Source: Gardnerella swidsinskii (GTDB taxonomy: Bacteria; Actinomycetota; Actinomycetes; Actinomycetales; Bifidobacteriaceae). Taken from it: a stretch of DNA of 64,000 nt. The stretch lies in contig NZ_QJVB01000001.1 in assembly GCF_003397705.1 (NCBI RefSeq), forward strand, positions 186,001 through 250,000, read 5' to 3'. The position numbers and the translations under genes were made by a program. Every line of letters starts with the position of its first letter. Position 1 is the stretch's first letter. The notes under the pieces are model-generated. The model was not told the DNA's origin, searched no databases, and saw only the letters and a program-made list of their open reading frames with translations. Shown here piece by piece: positions 54,698 to 64,000 of the stretch.

Positions 54698-55522
54698 CTA
54701 CTTAATTGCAGCTTGCAAAGTTTCTGCGGTGGTTAGCCAAGAGATTTCGTCTGTTCCGTTTGCAAAAGACGCAGGATATTCAGGATTATTAGCTCCCGAA
54801 AGTGAATTCATTAAAGCAGCGCCCTTTTCTGCTCCGGCAGTCAAAAACCAAGTGCAGTGACTGTGAGCTAATACAGGAACAGTAAGAGTTAAGCGCATAG
54901 GCGGCAACTTAGGGGAGTGATTTACTCCAACAACAATGCGATCGCGATTATTAACCTGCGGTAATCCTGGGAAAAGTGAAGCCATATGCGCATCCGGCCC
55001 CATACCGAGAATTGCTAAATCAAACACTGGCTCTTTGCCAAGTATGCTCACAATTTCTTCCTCATAGTCGCGCGCTGCAGCATCTAAAATAGCGTCATTT
55101 TCAGCGTCGCTGGCTGCTGCAATTTCCTCCGCATTACGCTCATCTGCAGGCATTTCGTGAATATGAGATTCTGCCAAAGCTTTGTTAGAAGTAAGTAAGT
55201 TAAGAAACATTTCGCGAGCCTTGCGTGCATTGCGATCCTCGCTATCATAAGCTACGAAACGCTCATCTGCCCACCAAATATGCACTAAATTCCAATTAAT
55301 TGCTGGTAAAAGTGGATTGCTAGCAAGCATTTGGAACATGCGTATTGAATCTGTGCCACCAGTAAGAAGTAAATGGAATGGTTTATTGAGATTTTGCACA
55401 TCATTCTGTGATTCCATAATAAGAGTCACCAAGCGTTGGGCTGCAACAGCTGCAAGCACATCGCGATTATCGTATCCGTAAATACTTGCGTTATGCGCAA
55501 AAGTAACTTCATTATTTGTCAT
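54698..55522 (-). CDS. pgl: 6-phosphogluconolactonase
   Basis: Hydrolyses 6-phosphogluconolactone between Zwf and Gnd. The family blocks are LLTGGTDSIRMFQML, HIWWADERFVAYDSEDRN, FDLAILGMGPDAHMASLFPG and the C-terminal VLAHSHCTWFLTAGAEKGAAL. Length 274 is typical. It follows opcA after 54 bases on the same strand, completing a zwf-opcA-pgl operon. Confidence 0.9.
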   Translation of the reverse strand: MTNNEVTFAHNASIYGYDNRDVLAAVAAQRLVTLIMESQNDVQNLNKPFHLLLTGGTDSIRMFQMLASNPLLPAINWNLVHIWWADERFVAYDSEDRNARKAREMFLNLLTSNKALAESHIHEMPADERNAEEIAAASDAENDAILDAAARDYEEEIVSILGKEPVFDLAILGMGPDAHMASLFPGLPQVNNRDRIVVGVNHSPKLPPMRLTLTVPVLAHSHCTWFLTAGAEKGAALMNSLSGANNPEYPASFANGTDEISWLTTAETLQAAIK

Positions 55523-55576
55523 AGTTGTTCCTTTTATGCCATTGAAAATGTTTCACGAATTGTTTCACGTAATGAT

Positions 55577-56518
55577 TCACGCATTTTCTGCAGGATTATC
55601 TCGCACCAACTGCGCGTAAATTTCGTCAGGATCAATGCGTCGCAATTCTTCGCTTAAGCAATCATCCAGAGTGCGAATAGGAAGCGCAATAGGTTGTGCA
55701 GCCTGTCCAGGCAGACTAATCAAAGCTTGATCTCCGCCAGCAGGGCGAGTGAGTGACAATGTGCCATCCTCGCGTTCTAAAGTTACGGAAGTAATAGCTT
55801 GAGCTTCAGGATTTTCAACTATTTCTACAGGAACATGCAAGCTACTCTTAAGCCAAGCTGCCAGTAAGTGCAAAGATACGTAATGAGTAGGACCCACAAT
55901 CTTCGCGCTAAGAATAGGCAAATGTGGAGGTTGATCGAGCATAGAAGCAAGTAACGCGCGCCAAGGAGTTAAACGCGTCCAAGACAAATCTGCATCTTGC
56001 GGAGACCAGTTTTTGCGCAAGTTTTGCACAGTTTTAAGAGTATCGTCTGCTCGCTGTGCGTCAGTAATTCTGCTACTTGCCATAGCTCCAAGCAAATCGT
56101 GAGCAGGATCTTCAGGAGCGTTTGTTGGCCACCATGCAACAATCGGCGCATCTGGCACGAGTAGTGGAATAACAAGCGTATCCGGATGACGAACTAAACC
56201 GTTGTGCGGATACAAAATAATAATTTCACCAGCTCCAGCATCTGCGCCAAAACGCACTTGAGCATCAAGATTTGGCACAACTTCACCGCGCTCAGCAGCG
56301 TGTTCGCTAGACCAATCTCGAACCATTGCAATAACTCGGCAAGGATGCTCGCGACTAGCTGCGTTTGCTGCATCAAGTGCATGCTCTAATTCTTTAAGAG
56401 TTGTATCAATAAGCAAAGTGAGCACTCGACCAGTAGCGGATTCGCCGCGCTCTTCGTGCAATTCGTCGATTTTTGCTGCAATTTTGCTTGTATTGGTATC
56501 AGGAAGGTTGATAATCAT
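55577..56518 (-). CDS. opcA: OpcA, glucose-6-phosphate dehydrogenase assembly protein
   Basis: Allosteric activator needed by actinobacterial and cyanobacterial G6PD. ATG 56518 (MIINLPDTNTSKIAAKI) overlaps the zwf stop (ATGA) and has GGAGATTGCC upstream; an in-frame ATG at 56530 adds four residues. RVLTLLIDT, VRFGADAGAGEIIILYPHNGL and VPDAPIVAWWPTNAP are OpcA features. At 313 residues it is of normal length. Tight coupling with zwf agrees with a stoichiometric partner. Confidence 0.92.
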   Translation of the reverse strand: MIINLPDTNTSKIAAKIDELHEERGESATGRVLTLLIDTTLKELEHALDAANAASREHPCRVIAMVRDWSSEHAAERGEVVPNLDAQVRFGADAGAGEIIILYPHNGLVRHPDTLVIPLLVPDAPIVAWWPTNAPEDPAHDLLGAMASSRITDAQRADDTLKTVQNLRKNWSPQDADLSWTRLTPWRALLASMLDQPPHLPILSAKIVGPTHYVSLHLLAAWLKSSLHVPVEIVENPEAQAITSVTLEREDGTLSLTRPAGGDQALISLPGQAAQPIALPIRTLDDCLSEELRRIDPDEIYAQLVRDNPAENA

Positions 56519-58095
56519 GGCAATCTCCAATGGCGATTATCTCGAGCAAGCATAGCATCAGCTTCTGCTGGACCCCACGTTCCAGCGCGATACGGTTGCG
56601 GTTGTGTGCCAAGCGAACTCCAGAATTCCTCAATAGGGTCAAGAATTTTCCAACTTAAATCTACTTCTTGCGTAGTTGGGAATAGCGGTGGTTCACCAAG
56701 AAGTACGTCAAGAATTAATCGCTCGTAAGCTTCAGGGGAACTTTCAGTAAAAGAGCGTCCGTAACTAAAGTCCATAGAAACGTCTCGAACTTCCATAGCT
56801 GTGCCGCCAGGAACTTTTGCGCCGAAACGCATAGTAACGCCCTCATCCGGCTGAACTCGAATCACAATAGCGTTACTGCCAAGTTCGCGCACAGCAGTAG
56901 ACTCAAACGGCAAATGCGGAGCGCGCTTAAAAATAACAGCAATTTCCGTAACGCGCTTGCCTAAACGTTTTCCGGTTCGCAAGTAGAACGGAACTCCAGC
57001 CCAACGGCGAGTATCAACGTCAAGTCGCACTGCAGCGTACGTTTCAGTAGTGCTTTGAGGATCAATGCCTTGTTCTTCCAAGTATCCAACAGCTTTGTAA
57101 GAGCCCTGCCATCCTGCTGCATACTGTCCTCGAGCAGTGTTGGCAGCCAAGTCTTGAGGTAGTCGGATTGCAGATAATACTTTTGTTTTTTCAGCAGTCA
57201 AATCGCTAGCGCGGAAGCTTACAGGCTCTTCCATAGCAGTAAGAGCCATAAGTTGAAGCAAATGGTTCTGAATCACGTCACGAGCAGCACCGATTCCGTC
57301 GTAGTATCCGGCTCTTCCGCCAATGCCAATATCTTCAGCCATCGTAATTTGCACGTGATCGACGTAATTTGCGTTCCAGATCGGCTCGTACATTGCGTTA
57401 GCAAAGCGGAAAGCCAGCAAGTTTTGCACAGTTTCCTTGCCTAAATAATGGTCAATTCGGAATACAGAATTAGGATCAAAAACTTCAGAAACGACGCGAT
57501 CCAATTCTCGTGCGCTTGCTAAATCGTGGCCAAAAGGTTTTTCAATAATTACGCGTCGCCAAGCATGCTCAGAAGAGTGCGAAAGACCTGATGCTGCAAG
57601 CTGTTGGGCAACAACTGGGAAGCTGGAAGGCGGAATAGACATGTAAAAAGCGTGATTTCCGCGAGTACCTCTGTCTCGATCAAGTTCGTTCACTGTTTTG
57701 CTTAAACGCTCAAACGCGGACGCATCGTCAAAGGTGCCGCGTACGAAACGTATGCCTTTAGCGAGATTAATCCAAGTTGACTCACGAAATGGCGTTCTGC
57801 AATGCTGCTCAATATTTTCGCGCACAAAGTTTACGAAATGTTCATCCGTCCAATCGCGTCTCGCAAAACCAGTTAAACCAAATCCTGGAGGCAAAAGCCC
57901 GCGATTAGCTAAATCATATACTGCTGGCATAAGTTTTTTGCGTGCTAAATCGCCAGTAATGCCAAAAATTACTAGGCTGCACGGACCCGCAATGCGAGCT
58001 AAACGCAAATCACGCGGATCGCGCAAAGGATTCGTCCAAGTAGATACGCTTTCCCCAGCGTCTTGCGAATCACGTAGTGTCCTCAACTCAGTCAT
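56515..58095 (-). CDS. zwf: glucose-6-phosphate 1-dehydrogenase
   Basis: First step of the oxidative pentose phosphate pathway, making NADPH. The N-terminal nucleotide site is VIFGITGDLARKKLMPA, and the active-site signature RIDHYLGKETVQN contains the catalytic His. VRLDVDTRRWAGVPFYLRTGKRL is the C-terminal dimer domain. The length of 526 is normal for the actinobacterial form. First gene of zwf-opcA-pgl. In bifidobacteria, which use the phosphoketolase bypass, the pathway serves NADPH rather than energy. Confidence 0.96.
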   Translation of the reverse strand: MTELRTLRDSQDAGESVSTWTNPLRDPRDLRLARIAGPCSLVIFGITGDLARKKLMPAVYDLANRGLLPPGFGLTGFARRDWTDEHFVNFVRENIEQHCRTPFRESTWINLAKGIRFVRGTFDDASAFERLSKTVNELDRDRGTRGNHAFYMSIPPSSFPVVAQQLAASGLSHSSEHAWRRVIIEKPFGHDLASARELDRVVSEVFDPNSVFRIDHYLGKETVQNLLAFRFANAMYEPIWNANYVDHVQITMAEDIGIGGRAGYYDGIGAARDVIQNHLLQLMALTAMEEPVSFRASDLTAEKTKVLSAIRLPQDLAANTARGQYAAGWQGSYKAVGYLEEQGIDPQSTTETYAAVRLDVDTRRWAGVPFYLRTGKRLGKRVTEIAVIFKRAPHLPFESTAVRELGSNAIVIRVQPDEGVTMRFGAKVPGGTAMEVRDVSMDFSYGRSFTESSPEAYERLILDVLLGEPPLFPTTQEVDLSWKILDPIEEFWSSLGTQPQPYRAGTWGPAEADAMLARDNRHWRLP

Positions 58096-58198
58096 AGATA
58101 CTATCGTAATATTTCGTAGCTATTTTCACCACGCAAAACGCAATTTATTATGCTTAATAACAGTATTAAAAAGTTTTAGCGCGTTATAACTCTAATTT

Positions 58199-60637
58199 TC
58201 AGCCGCCGCATACAGCTAAACGAATCATCTTCGCGTATTGTGGACCGCCGATTGGAGTTAAGTGAACTCCATCGTCAGTCAAATATTCCGAGTGACCATT
58301 ACTCAAACCATGCCAGTCTATAATGCCAACATTATGATGAGTTGCTGCGAACTTGCGTAAGCTATCGTTCGTTGCATCCTGCCAAGGTTGCGGAACTCGT
58401 GTGGTAACGAAATAAACAGGTCTACCTTTTGCGACATCAACCATGTGTTGAAGCACGCTATCGTCATGAGGAGGACCGTTGGTTCCAAGAGCGAAAATCA
58501 CCACATCTCCAGCGTGTTTTACCGAAATATCTTTCTCGTATTCATCAGCTCCGTGGAAAATTTGTCTACTCACTTTTCCATCTATATAAGCGTTAGGCAT
58601 AACTTGCATCAAATATGGTTTAGCGCCTTCAGTAATAGAATCTCCAACCATAGTTAAGTTTACGGAACAAGTATTGCGTCGTTTGTCGATCCGCGTATGA
58701 GTAGTAACAAGATTTCGTGGAACTTTTTCCGCAATAGGGAAGAGAATGCGATACTTCGATGGTGTAGGTGGAAGAGACTGTTTTACTACATTCTTTTGCA
58801 CACCTTTTGGAACTGCTTTTTCTTTTGTTTCTTGCTTAGAATTAGTTTTGTCAAAAGCAGTAGGTTTTTTATTTGACGATGAAGATTGCTCTACTTGTGC
58901 TGTCAATTCTGGGCGAAGCTGCATTGACCTATGCTTAGCTATATCTTGCCAATTTACTGGCAAGATAATTAACGACACAATAATTATGCAGCACAAAGTT
59001 AGTGAGACAGAGCGAATAAGCTTAAATAATTGTTGATCTTGTATTGGCTTTTCAAATAATTGATACAAGCATTCTGCAAGTGCAACTATTACTAGTGCTT
59101 GCAAGACTTGCTCTCCTGTAGATACAGCAGTTGTTCTATTTGCTGGGTTGAATAATTCAAGAACAGGGAAGTGAACTAAATAAATTGCAAAAGAGCGTCT
59201 GCCGATATAAGCGAGCGGAGCCCATGCAAATATTCTCGAGCAAATATTATCAGTTTGCGTGCACGACCACAGTATTAGTGTGCAAGCGGCTGCTGTTATT
59301 GTGTATCCGCCAAAAACAAATACTGAAGATGTGCCTTCTGCATACACGAAGCAGTAGCACAACACAATTGTTGCCAATAGTCCAATGCAAGATCTCTGCC
59401 ATGCATGAAGTGGATTATAAAAAACAGTTTTTGGCTTATTGAATGCGTTATTTGGAAGTTCTTGTATATCTGGAGCTACGCTATTATCTGATAAATCAAT
59501 TTGTAATCCTTCGCGCAAGTCAGCAGGTATTCCATCTTCAGCAAATACTTTTTCGTTATTTGCGTAGGCTTTATCTGATTTTTTCGTTAGTGCTGAATTA
59601 TCTACACTACTATCTGCATTACTATCTAACTTAACTGATGAAGCTAAGCTGACCGATATGTTCTTTTTGCCCATCAGCAAATGTAATGCATGAATAAGCC
59701 ACGCGTGGAATGAATGTTTGGCAAACCAAGCACCGTACATTGCTAGCATTGCACCCATTAAGAATTCTGATGCTCTCGTATCTAGAGAATAGTAGACGCG
59801 AGCTGGAGTTGTGTAATTGTTAAATAAGTAGGCAAAAGTAAAAGTAAGAATAGAAGAAAGTATGGCTAAGCCTGCTGTGATATACATGCGTATTAGCTTG
59901 CTACGCACGAATTTAATAAGTGCAGCAAGGATAATAGGCCATATAACAAAAGCCTGCATTAAAAGTCCGAGATACCAAAGATGTTTGATAGGAGAAGGTA
60001 GTCCGGACTGTTCAAAATATGAAAGCTTACGAGCAACATACATTATATTGCTAAAGAATCCGGAGCCTGAAAGAGCATCCGCTTGTAACTTTGGTAGTAG
60101 ACTTGGCGAAAAAAGCCACATAATTGGTGCTGTTATAGCGATAATTCCAAGTGTTGGCGGCCAAATTCTTTTTACGCGCTTTAGTAAATACTCCCAGTAA
60201 TGCCTGATTCCTTGAGTATTTTTATTATTATCTTCGATATTTTTTGCATTTTTTGCGTTTTCATCTGCGTTTAAATAGCGCAGAACTGATCTCGTGCAAA
60301 AATATCCTGCCAATACCAAAAACAGTGTTACTCCAAGGAATCCTCCCATAAGAAGGCTTGGACGCATATGAAAGCATACAATACCAATAATTGCTAGAGC
60401 TCTTAAACCGTCTATTGCTTTATTTCGCTTCGAAACAGTATTTGTAGGTAAAGTAGATGATTGTTTATTTTCAGCTTTTGCGCTATTAATAGTTTTTTCT
60501 ACGGTATTATTTGCGTTTGCTGAAAGATTAGTTGAGGTCGTTTTACTAGCATTTTTTTCTGCAGGAACCTTCTTTGTTTTGAAGGATTGACCTGCTTGTG
60601 AAGCAGTGGAAGTGTTCACGCATCTCTTTTTTGTCAT
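58199..60637 (-). CDS. OatA-like peptidoglycan O-acetyltransferase (acyltransferase-3 plus SGNH)
   Basis: A low-complexity Ser/Thr/Lys-rich N-terminal tail (about 65 residues) precedes an acyltransferase-3 domain with ten to eleven membrane helices (IDGLRALAIIGIVCFHMRPS is the family start). A charged cytoplasmic or wall-facing linker (KLDSNADSSVDNSALTKKSD...) interrupts it. The C-terminal SGNH domain has VGDSITEG, ALGTNGPP and DDGVHLT with the catalytic Ser, Asn, Asp and His. It would move acetyl groups across the membrane to peptidoglycan, giving lysozyme resistance. ATG 60637 is chosen; starts at 60682 or 60700 add a Tyr-rich stretch. Confidence 0.8.
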   Translation of the reverse strand: MTKKRCVNTSTASQAGQSFKTKKVPAEKNASKTTSTNLSANANNTVEKTINSAKAENKQSSTLPTNTVSKRNKAIDGLRALAIIGIVCFHMRPSLLMGGFLGVTLFLVLAGYFCTRSVLRYLNADENAKNAKNIEDNNKNTQGIRHYWEYLLKRVKRIWPPTLGIIAITAPIMWLFSPSLLPKLQADALSGSGFFSNIMYVARKLSYFEQSGLPSPIKHLWYLGLLMQAFVIWPIILAALIKFVRSKLIRMYITAGLAILSSILTFTFAYLFNNYTTPARVYYSLDTRASEFLMGAMLAMYGAWFAKHSFHAWLIHALHLLMGKKNISVSLASSVKLDSNADSSVDNSALTKKSDKAYANNEKVFAEDGIPADLREGLQIDLSDNSVAPDIQELPNNAFNKPKTVFYNPLHAWQRSCIGLLATIVLCYCFVYAEGTSSVFVFGGYTITAAACTLILWSCTQTDNICSRIFAWAPLAYIGRRSFAIYLVHFPVLELFNPANRTTAVSTGEQVLQALVIVALAECLYQLFEKPIQDQQLFKLIRSVSLTLCCIIIVSLIILPVNWQDIAKHRSMQLRPELTAQVEQSSSSNKKPTAFDKTNSKQETKEKAVPKGVQKNVVKQSLPPTPSKYRILFPIAEKVPRNLVTTHTRIDKRRNTCSVNLTMVGDSITEGAKPYLMQVMPNAYIDGKVSRQIFHGADEYEKDISVKHAGDVVIFALGTNGPPHDDSVLQHMVDVAKGRPVYFVTTRVPQPWQDATNDSLRKFAATHHNVGIIDWHGLSNGHSEYLTDDGVHLTPIGGPQYAKMIRLAVCGG

Positions 60638-60940
60638 CTTGCCTACGCTTCGGTAACCATACTGGTATGTATGCAACATATCGTGTGTAAAACGTAGCAA
60701 TAGTAACTGTGTATTGAGACACTTTTATAGCTTAAAGCGTGTCTTGTTGCTATGCCTAGGATGTGCTAGAAATATGTGATTTTATGCTACTTCTGTAAGT
60801 GATACAAAACGTTTATTATTTAACGAAATTTGTTAACAAAATTTTGTTTTATATGCTCTATTGCTGTCGTTCGTCGGTGCGCGCTAAAGTGAGATAGAAC
60901 AGTTATATGAATTGTTATTAAAGTTATCAAAGGAGCCAAT

Positions 60941-61435
60941 ATGGCAGAAACTTTTAACGTTGTGGTAGAGATTCCACGCGGTTCTAAGAACAAGTATGAA
61001 GTGGATCACGAAACTGGTCGCGTATTCTTGGATCGCACCCTTTTCACAGCTATGGGTTATCCAGATGATTACGGTTATATTGATGGCACTTTGGGCGAAG
61101 ATGGCGATCCACTCGACGCTCTTGTTATGATTCCAAATTCTGTGTTCCCAGGATGCGTTGTTGAGTGCCGCGCTGTTGGCTTGTATCACATGGTTGACGA
61201 AGCCGGTGGAGACGACAAGGTTTTGTGTGTTCCAGCGGACGTTCGTTTCGACGACATCAAGGATATCGATGACGTGAACGAGTATCACAAGGCTGAAATC
61301 AAGCACTTCTTCGAGCAGTACAAGGCTTTGGAACCAGGTAAGGAAGTTCTTCCTGGTGACTTCTGGGCTGGCGTTGAGCAGGCTGAGAAGGAGATCGTTG
61401 CAGCTCGCAAGCGCTTGGAAGAAAGCGAAAAATAA
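60941..61435 (+). CDS. ppa: inorganic pyrophosphatase
   Basis: Hydrolyses pyrophosphate and pulls biosynthesis forward. The signature is EDGDPLDALVMIP with metal-binding aspartates, preceded by GYPDDYGYIDGTLG. The 164-residue length matches soluble family I enzymes. AAAGGAGCC precedes the ATG. A Rho-independent terminator follows at 61485. It is monocistronic. The gene is well conserved and GC-richer than its neighbours, as highly expressed genes are here. Confidence 0.96.
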   Translation: MAETFNVVVEIPRGSKNKYEVDHETGRVFLDRTLFTAMGYPDDYGYIDGTLGEDGDPLDALVMIPNSVFPGCVVECRAVGLYHMVDEAGGDDKVLCVPADVRFDDIKDIDDVNEYHKAEIKHFFEQYKALEPGKEVLPGDFWAGVEQAEKEIVAARKRLEESEK

Positions 61436-61484
61436 GTTTCGCTTTTAATGAGTAAAACAATAAAAATTAAAAGTTAATAAATAA

Positions 61485-61521
61485 AACGTCGAAGACACAT
61501 ACTGTGTTTTCGACGTTTTTA
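61485..61521 (+). terminator. Rho-independent terminator after ppa
   Basis: AAAACGTCGAA-GACAC and GTGT-TTTCGACGTTTTT form a stem around a short loop with a T-run. It is located 50 bases after ppa. Confidence 0.85.
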
Positions 61522-61584
61522 TGTAAGTGCGTGCTGCTTTCAGAAGTAAATTAAAACGTAACGTTGCATACGCTTTTAATAATT

Positions 61585-62376
61585 TTAAGCAGCTACTAGC
61601 ATTCCAAGGCCTGCAATATACACGAGTATCCCTGAAAGCATTATTGGCAATATAGAAATAGCGATATCGTGTGAAACTATTCCAGTTTCGTATTCTTCAT
61701 AATTGTTGCGAACCCATAAATATGAAAGTTCTGATAGCGCGATTAGCATAAATATGCACAGTACTATAACGAGTATTCCACCGTCTAAATTGCGAAGCGA
61801 TGGCATAAAGCTAATAATTGACGGCAAAAATAGCCAACCCGGAAGTGCTGCACAAGCAATACTTGCAGTAAGCGTGTGCGAAAGATTTCGTACTAAATTT
61901 GTGCGATTCTCGCGCAGCATTTGCCTCAAGAATGTTACAAATGTTGCTGCTACAAGAATTAGAGCAAAAGATACAGCCCAGCGTTCGTAAGGGTGAATTG
62001 CAGCAATGAACTTACTCATTGACACAGTTTCGTTATCAATAATGACGCTTTTTGGTAGCCATCCCTTTAATACTCCGGTTGCAAACCATGTAGAAGCAAT
62101 TCCTGCGCATAATGCAATAGCTCGGTCAATTACATTTCCGTGCAGTGGCCACAACGCTATAAATGTAAGCATTATGATAAGGCATAATATAAGTGTTATT
62201 TTTGCTGTTGCGATTGGCAATATTGCTGCAATTGCGAGAAGTACTACAACAAAAATTTGGCTTACAAACATCGCTAATGCGTTCATGCTAGGTATACGGG
62301 TATGTTTTTGAACATTTACGCAAGAATTATCATTTTTCTGCATCTTGTCATTGCAGATACGTGTTTCATTGCTCAT
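61585..62376 (-). CDS. polytopic membrane protein of unknown function
   Basis: The 263-residue protein from ATG 62376 (GGGAGTGTGT upstream) has about eight membrane helices (FVSQIFVVVLLAIAAILPIA; ITLILCLIIMLTFIALW; FALILVAATFVTFL and others) after a polar N-terminus. No transporter signature is visible. It is divergent from the GlnR-like regulator gene and convergent with ppa. A candidate target of that regulator. Confidence 0.65.
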   Translation of the reverse strand: MSNETRICNDKMQKNDNSCVNVQKHTRIPSMNALAMFVSQIFVVVLLAIAAILPIATAKITLILCLIIMLTFIALWPLHGNVIDRAIALCAGIASTWFATGVLKGWLPKSVIIDNETVSMSKFIAAIHPYERWAVSFALILVAATFVTFLRQMLRENRTNLVRNLSHTLTASIACAALPGWLFLPSIISFMPSLRNLDGGILVIVLCIFMLIALSELSYLWVRNNYEEYETGIVSHDIAISILPIMLSGILVYIAGLGMLVAA

Positions 62377-62616
62377 ACACACTCCCTAGTGCCGTAATTT
62401 TATATTTATAAAGCGTAATATGTCCGTAAAACATTAACAAATTACTTTGTTTATTTACTAATGTAGCCTATAACCTGCACTGCGCTTTATTGTGTTGATA
62501 TTTTTTATCTTTGGAAAATGCAAGTGTTGCGCTTATCGCTATTTTTCGCAGTATGGTTTACAATTCCTGTAAAGGCTGAATTTGCTACTACATCAATTGT
62601 TTGTTGGAGGCATCAT

Positions 62617-63408
62617 ATGACTGATATCACATTGATGACTTCGTGTGCTTCTCCCTCTTCAGTTTTACCTTCACTTACTTTGTTATCTCATAAAGTGCGT
62701 TTACTTTCTTTGGATACGTCAAGTTTGGCAAAACTGCCCGCACAAACCATTCTTTTGCTTGATGCGCGTGAGGATTTAGCTCTCGCTAAATCAATGTGTT
62801 CTTCTCTGCGTGTTGCAAATATTACGGTTCCTGTCATATTAGTTATAACTGAGGGTGGTTTTACTGTAGTAAATCCTTCGTGGAACATTTCTGATGTTGT
62901 GCTGACTAATGCTTCTCCTGCAGAAGTAGAAGGTCGTTTGCGTTTGGCTTCTTTGCAACACGGATCTTCTGATGATTTATTTGTGCATTCGCAAGGCTCT
63001 GAAATTGATGATTCTTTCAATTCAGACAATGGAACTATGCGTTCTGGAGATCTTGTTGTAGATATGCGTAGCTACACAGTGAGTTTGCATGGTCATCCTG
63101 TTGATTTAGCTTATAAAGAGTTTGAATTGCTGAAATACTTTGTGCAGCATCCGCGCAGGGTGTTTACTCGCACTCATTTGTTGCAAGAAGTATGGGGCTA
63201 CGACTACTACGGTGGCACTCGTACTGTAGATGTCCATATTCGTAGGCTTCGCGCAAAACTTGGTGTTGAATATGAACATTTGATTGGCACAGTGCGTAAT
63301 GTTGGCTATCGCTTCGATCCTTCGGAATCAGATGAGAATAGCGAGATTTCCGAAAGCAGCATTGAAGATGATTCTGAAAATGATGCAGATAAGCAGTCTG
63401 CGCAATAA
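62617..63408 (+). CDS. glnR: GlnR-like winged-helix response regulator
   Basis: The atypical receiver domain (QTILLLDAREDLALAKSMCS, VPVILVITEGGFTVVN) closely resembles actinobacterial GlnR: the Asp in LLLDARED is present, but the phosphorylation pocket is incomplete. The C-terminal OmpR-type DNA-binding domain has VDLAYKEFELLKYFVQHPRRVF and GTRTVDVHIRRLRAKLG. ATG 62617 follows GTTGGAGGC; an in-frame ATG at 62518 adds a hydrophobic stretch without RBS. GlnR controls nitrogen assimilation in actinobacteria; that role here is inferred. Confidence 0.8.
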   Translation: MTDITLMTSCASPSSVLPSLTLLSHKVRLLSLDTSSLAKLPAQTILLLDAREDLALAKSMCSSLRVANITVPVILVITEGGFTVVNPSWNISDVVLTNASPAEVEGRLRLASLQHGSSDDLFVHSQGSEIDDSFNSDNGTMRSGDLVVDMRSYTVSLHGHPVDLAYKEFELLKYFVQHPRRVFTRTHLLQEVWGYDYYGGTRTVDVHIRRLRAKLGVEYEHLIGTVRNVGYRFDPSESDENSEISESSIEDDSENDADKQSAQ

Positions 63409-64000
63409 TGATTTATCAAAGTTCTAATATGCGAGAATCAAAACAAGCGAAATTAGCTCGTATTTATGCAGAGTACGATTTATTGTGCAAAGAAATACCG
63501 GAACCTAAGTGTGCATTAAATTTCAAAAATCCATTTGAGCTATTAATTGCTACTGTATTAAGCGCGCAAACTACAGATAAGCGTGTGAATATCGTGACGC
63601 CTGAACTCTTTTCTATTTTCCCCAACGCGAGTTCTTTAGCTGCTGCTCCTGTATCTCAAGTTGAGTCAATTATTTACCCTCTCGGATTTTATAGAGTAAA
63701 AGCACAGAACATTATTTCATTATCTGCATGTTTGCTTAATAATTTTTCTGGTATAGTGCCATCAAATATGGAAGCTTTAATATCGTTGCCAGGTGTTGGT
63801 CGTAAAACTGCCAATGTCGTTCTTGGCAACGCATTTGGATTACCGGGGTTTCCTGTAGATACTCACGTAATACGTGTTACAGGTCGTCTTGGTTGGCGTA
63901 AGGTTCAGAATCGTCCAAATCCTGTTGCTATTGAGCGCGAAATAACTGCTTATTTTGCTCCTAAAGAGTGGACTAATCTCTCTCATAGACTTATTTTGCA
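63408..64000 (+). CDS. nth: endonuclease III, partial (5' part)
   Basis: DNA glycosylase/AP lyase for oxidised pyrimidines. The reading frame from ATG 63408 (overlapping the regulator stop as TAATG) runs to the window end for 197 residues. Visible are NPFELLIATVLSAQTTDKRVN, the helix-hairpin-helix LPGVGRKTANVVLG with catalytic Lys, and VDTHVIRVTGRLG with catalytic Asp. The iron-sulphur loop near the C-terminus is outside the window. An alternative start is ATG 63429 (MRESKQAKLARI). Confidence 0.9.
   Translation, partial: MIYQSSNMRESKQAKLARIYAEYDLLCKEIPEPKCALNFKNPFELLIATVLSAQTTDKRVNIVTPELFSIFPNASSLAAAPVSQVESIIYPLGFYRVKAQNIISLSACLLNNFSGIVPSNMEALISLPGVGRKTANVVLGNAFGLPGFPVDTHVIRVTGRLGWRKVQNRPNPVAIEREITAYFAPKEWTNLSHRLIL

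Overview
The window looks like the chromosome of a low-GC member of the Bifidobacteriaceae, most probably Gardnerella. The reasons are the actinobacterial-type F1Fo ATP synthase operon (atpBEFHAGDC), a zwf-opcA-pgl cluster with gnd nearby (opcA is an actinobacterial marker), a GlnR-type regulator, an nrdHIEF operon, an FTR1/P19 iron operon and an AT-rich base composition. Species is an inference from gene content, not from a database match.

Layout. 1-7.94 kb is an accessory island abutting the 3' end of an initiator tRNA gene: a partial MFS exporter, a helical unknown, a 21-residue Pro/Arg-rich peptide gene behind a perfect palindrome, a decayed HTH/transposase-like gene, a frameshifted LPXTG-type adhesin, a membrane-anchored coiled-coil protein, a tyrosine recombinase and an XRE-type regulator whose 3' end runs into the tRNA. 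8.1-16.4 kb is core: metA and the ATP synthase operon. 16.5-18.4 kb is a VbhA/VbhT-like Fic toxin-antitoxin pair between two ~200-bp direct repeats, with further short structured repeats. apbE follows.

19.77-32.67 kb is a type I restriction-modification locus whose middle has been replaced. Only the 5' part of hsdM and the 3' part of hsdR remain; between them sit ~11.5 kb of AGA-rich, Firmicutes-like DNA. This is a decayed conjugative element (KilA-N, RepA, PcfB, VirD4, SSB and relaxase remnants, most frameshifted or interrupted) carrying an intact defence cassette: small regulator, HaeIII-like GGCC methylase and endonuclease, a MORC/HSP90-type ATPase fused to a probable PD-(D/E)XK nuclease, and a second cytosine-5 methylase.

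32.7-40.9 kb is an iron-uptake operon (FTR1, P19-like lipoprotein, DUF2318 protein, two FtsX-type permeases, ABC ATPase, FMN-binding lipoprotein) behind a Fur-like palindrome. 41-46.5 kb holds a two-component system, small membrane proteins, a HigBA-like toxin-antitoxin pair between 48-bp inverted repeats, and a lipoprotein. 46.9-51.1 kb is nrdHIEF under two NrdR boxes. The NrdF has Q, S and K in place of the three metal-binding glutamates, which is the signature of metal-free class Ie ribonucleotide reductase. 51.5-58.1 kb carries the oxidative pentose phosphate genes (gnd; zwf-opcA-pgl) around a DUF4143 ATPase. The window ends with an OatA-like acyltransferase, ppa, a membrane protein, a GlnR-like regulator and the start of nth.

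How the genes connect: apbE probably flavinylates the FMN-binding lipoprotein of the iron operon. NrdI would activate the metal-free NrdF, and NrdR would control the operon. The pentose phosphate genes supply NADPH and ribose phosphate to nucleotide synthesis.
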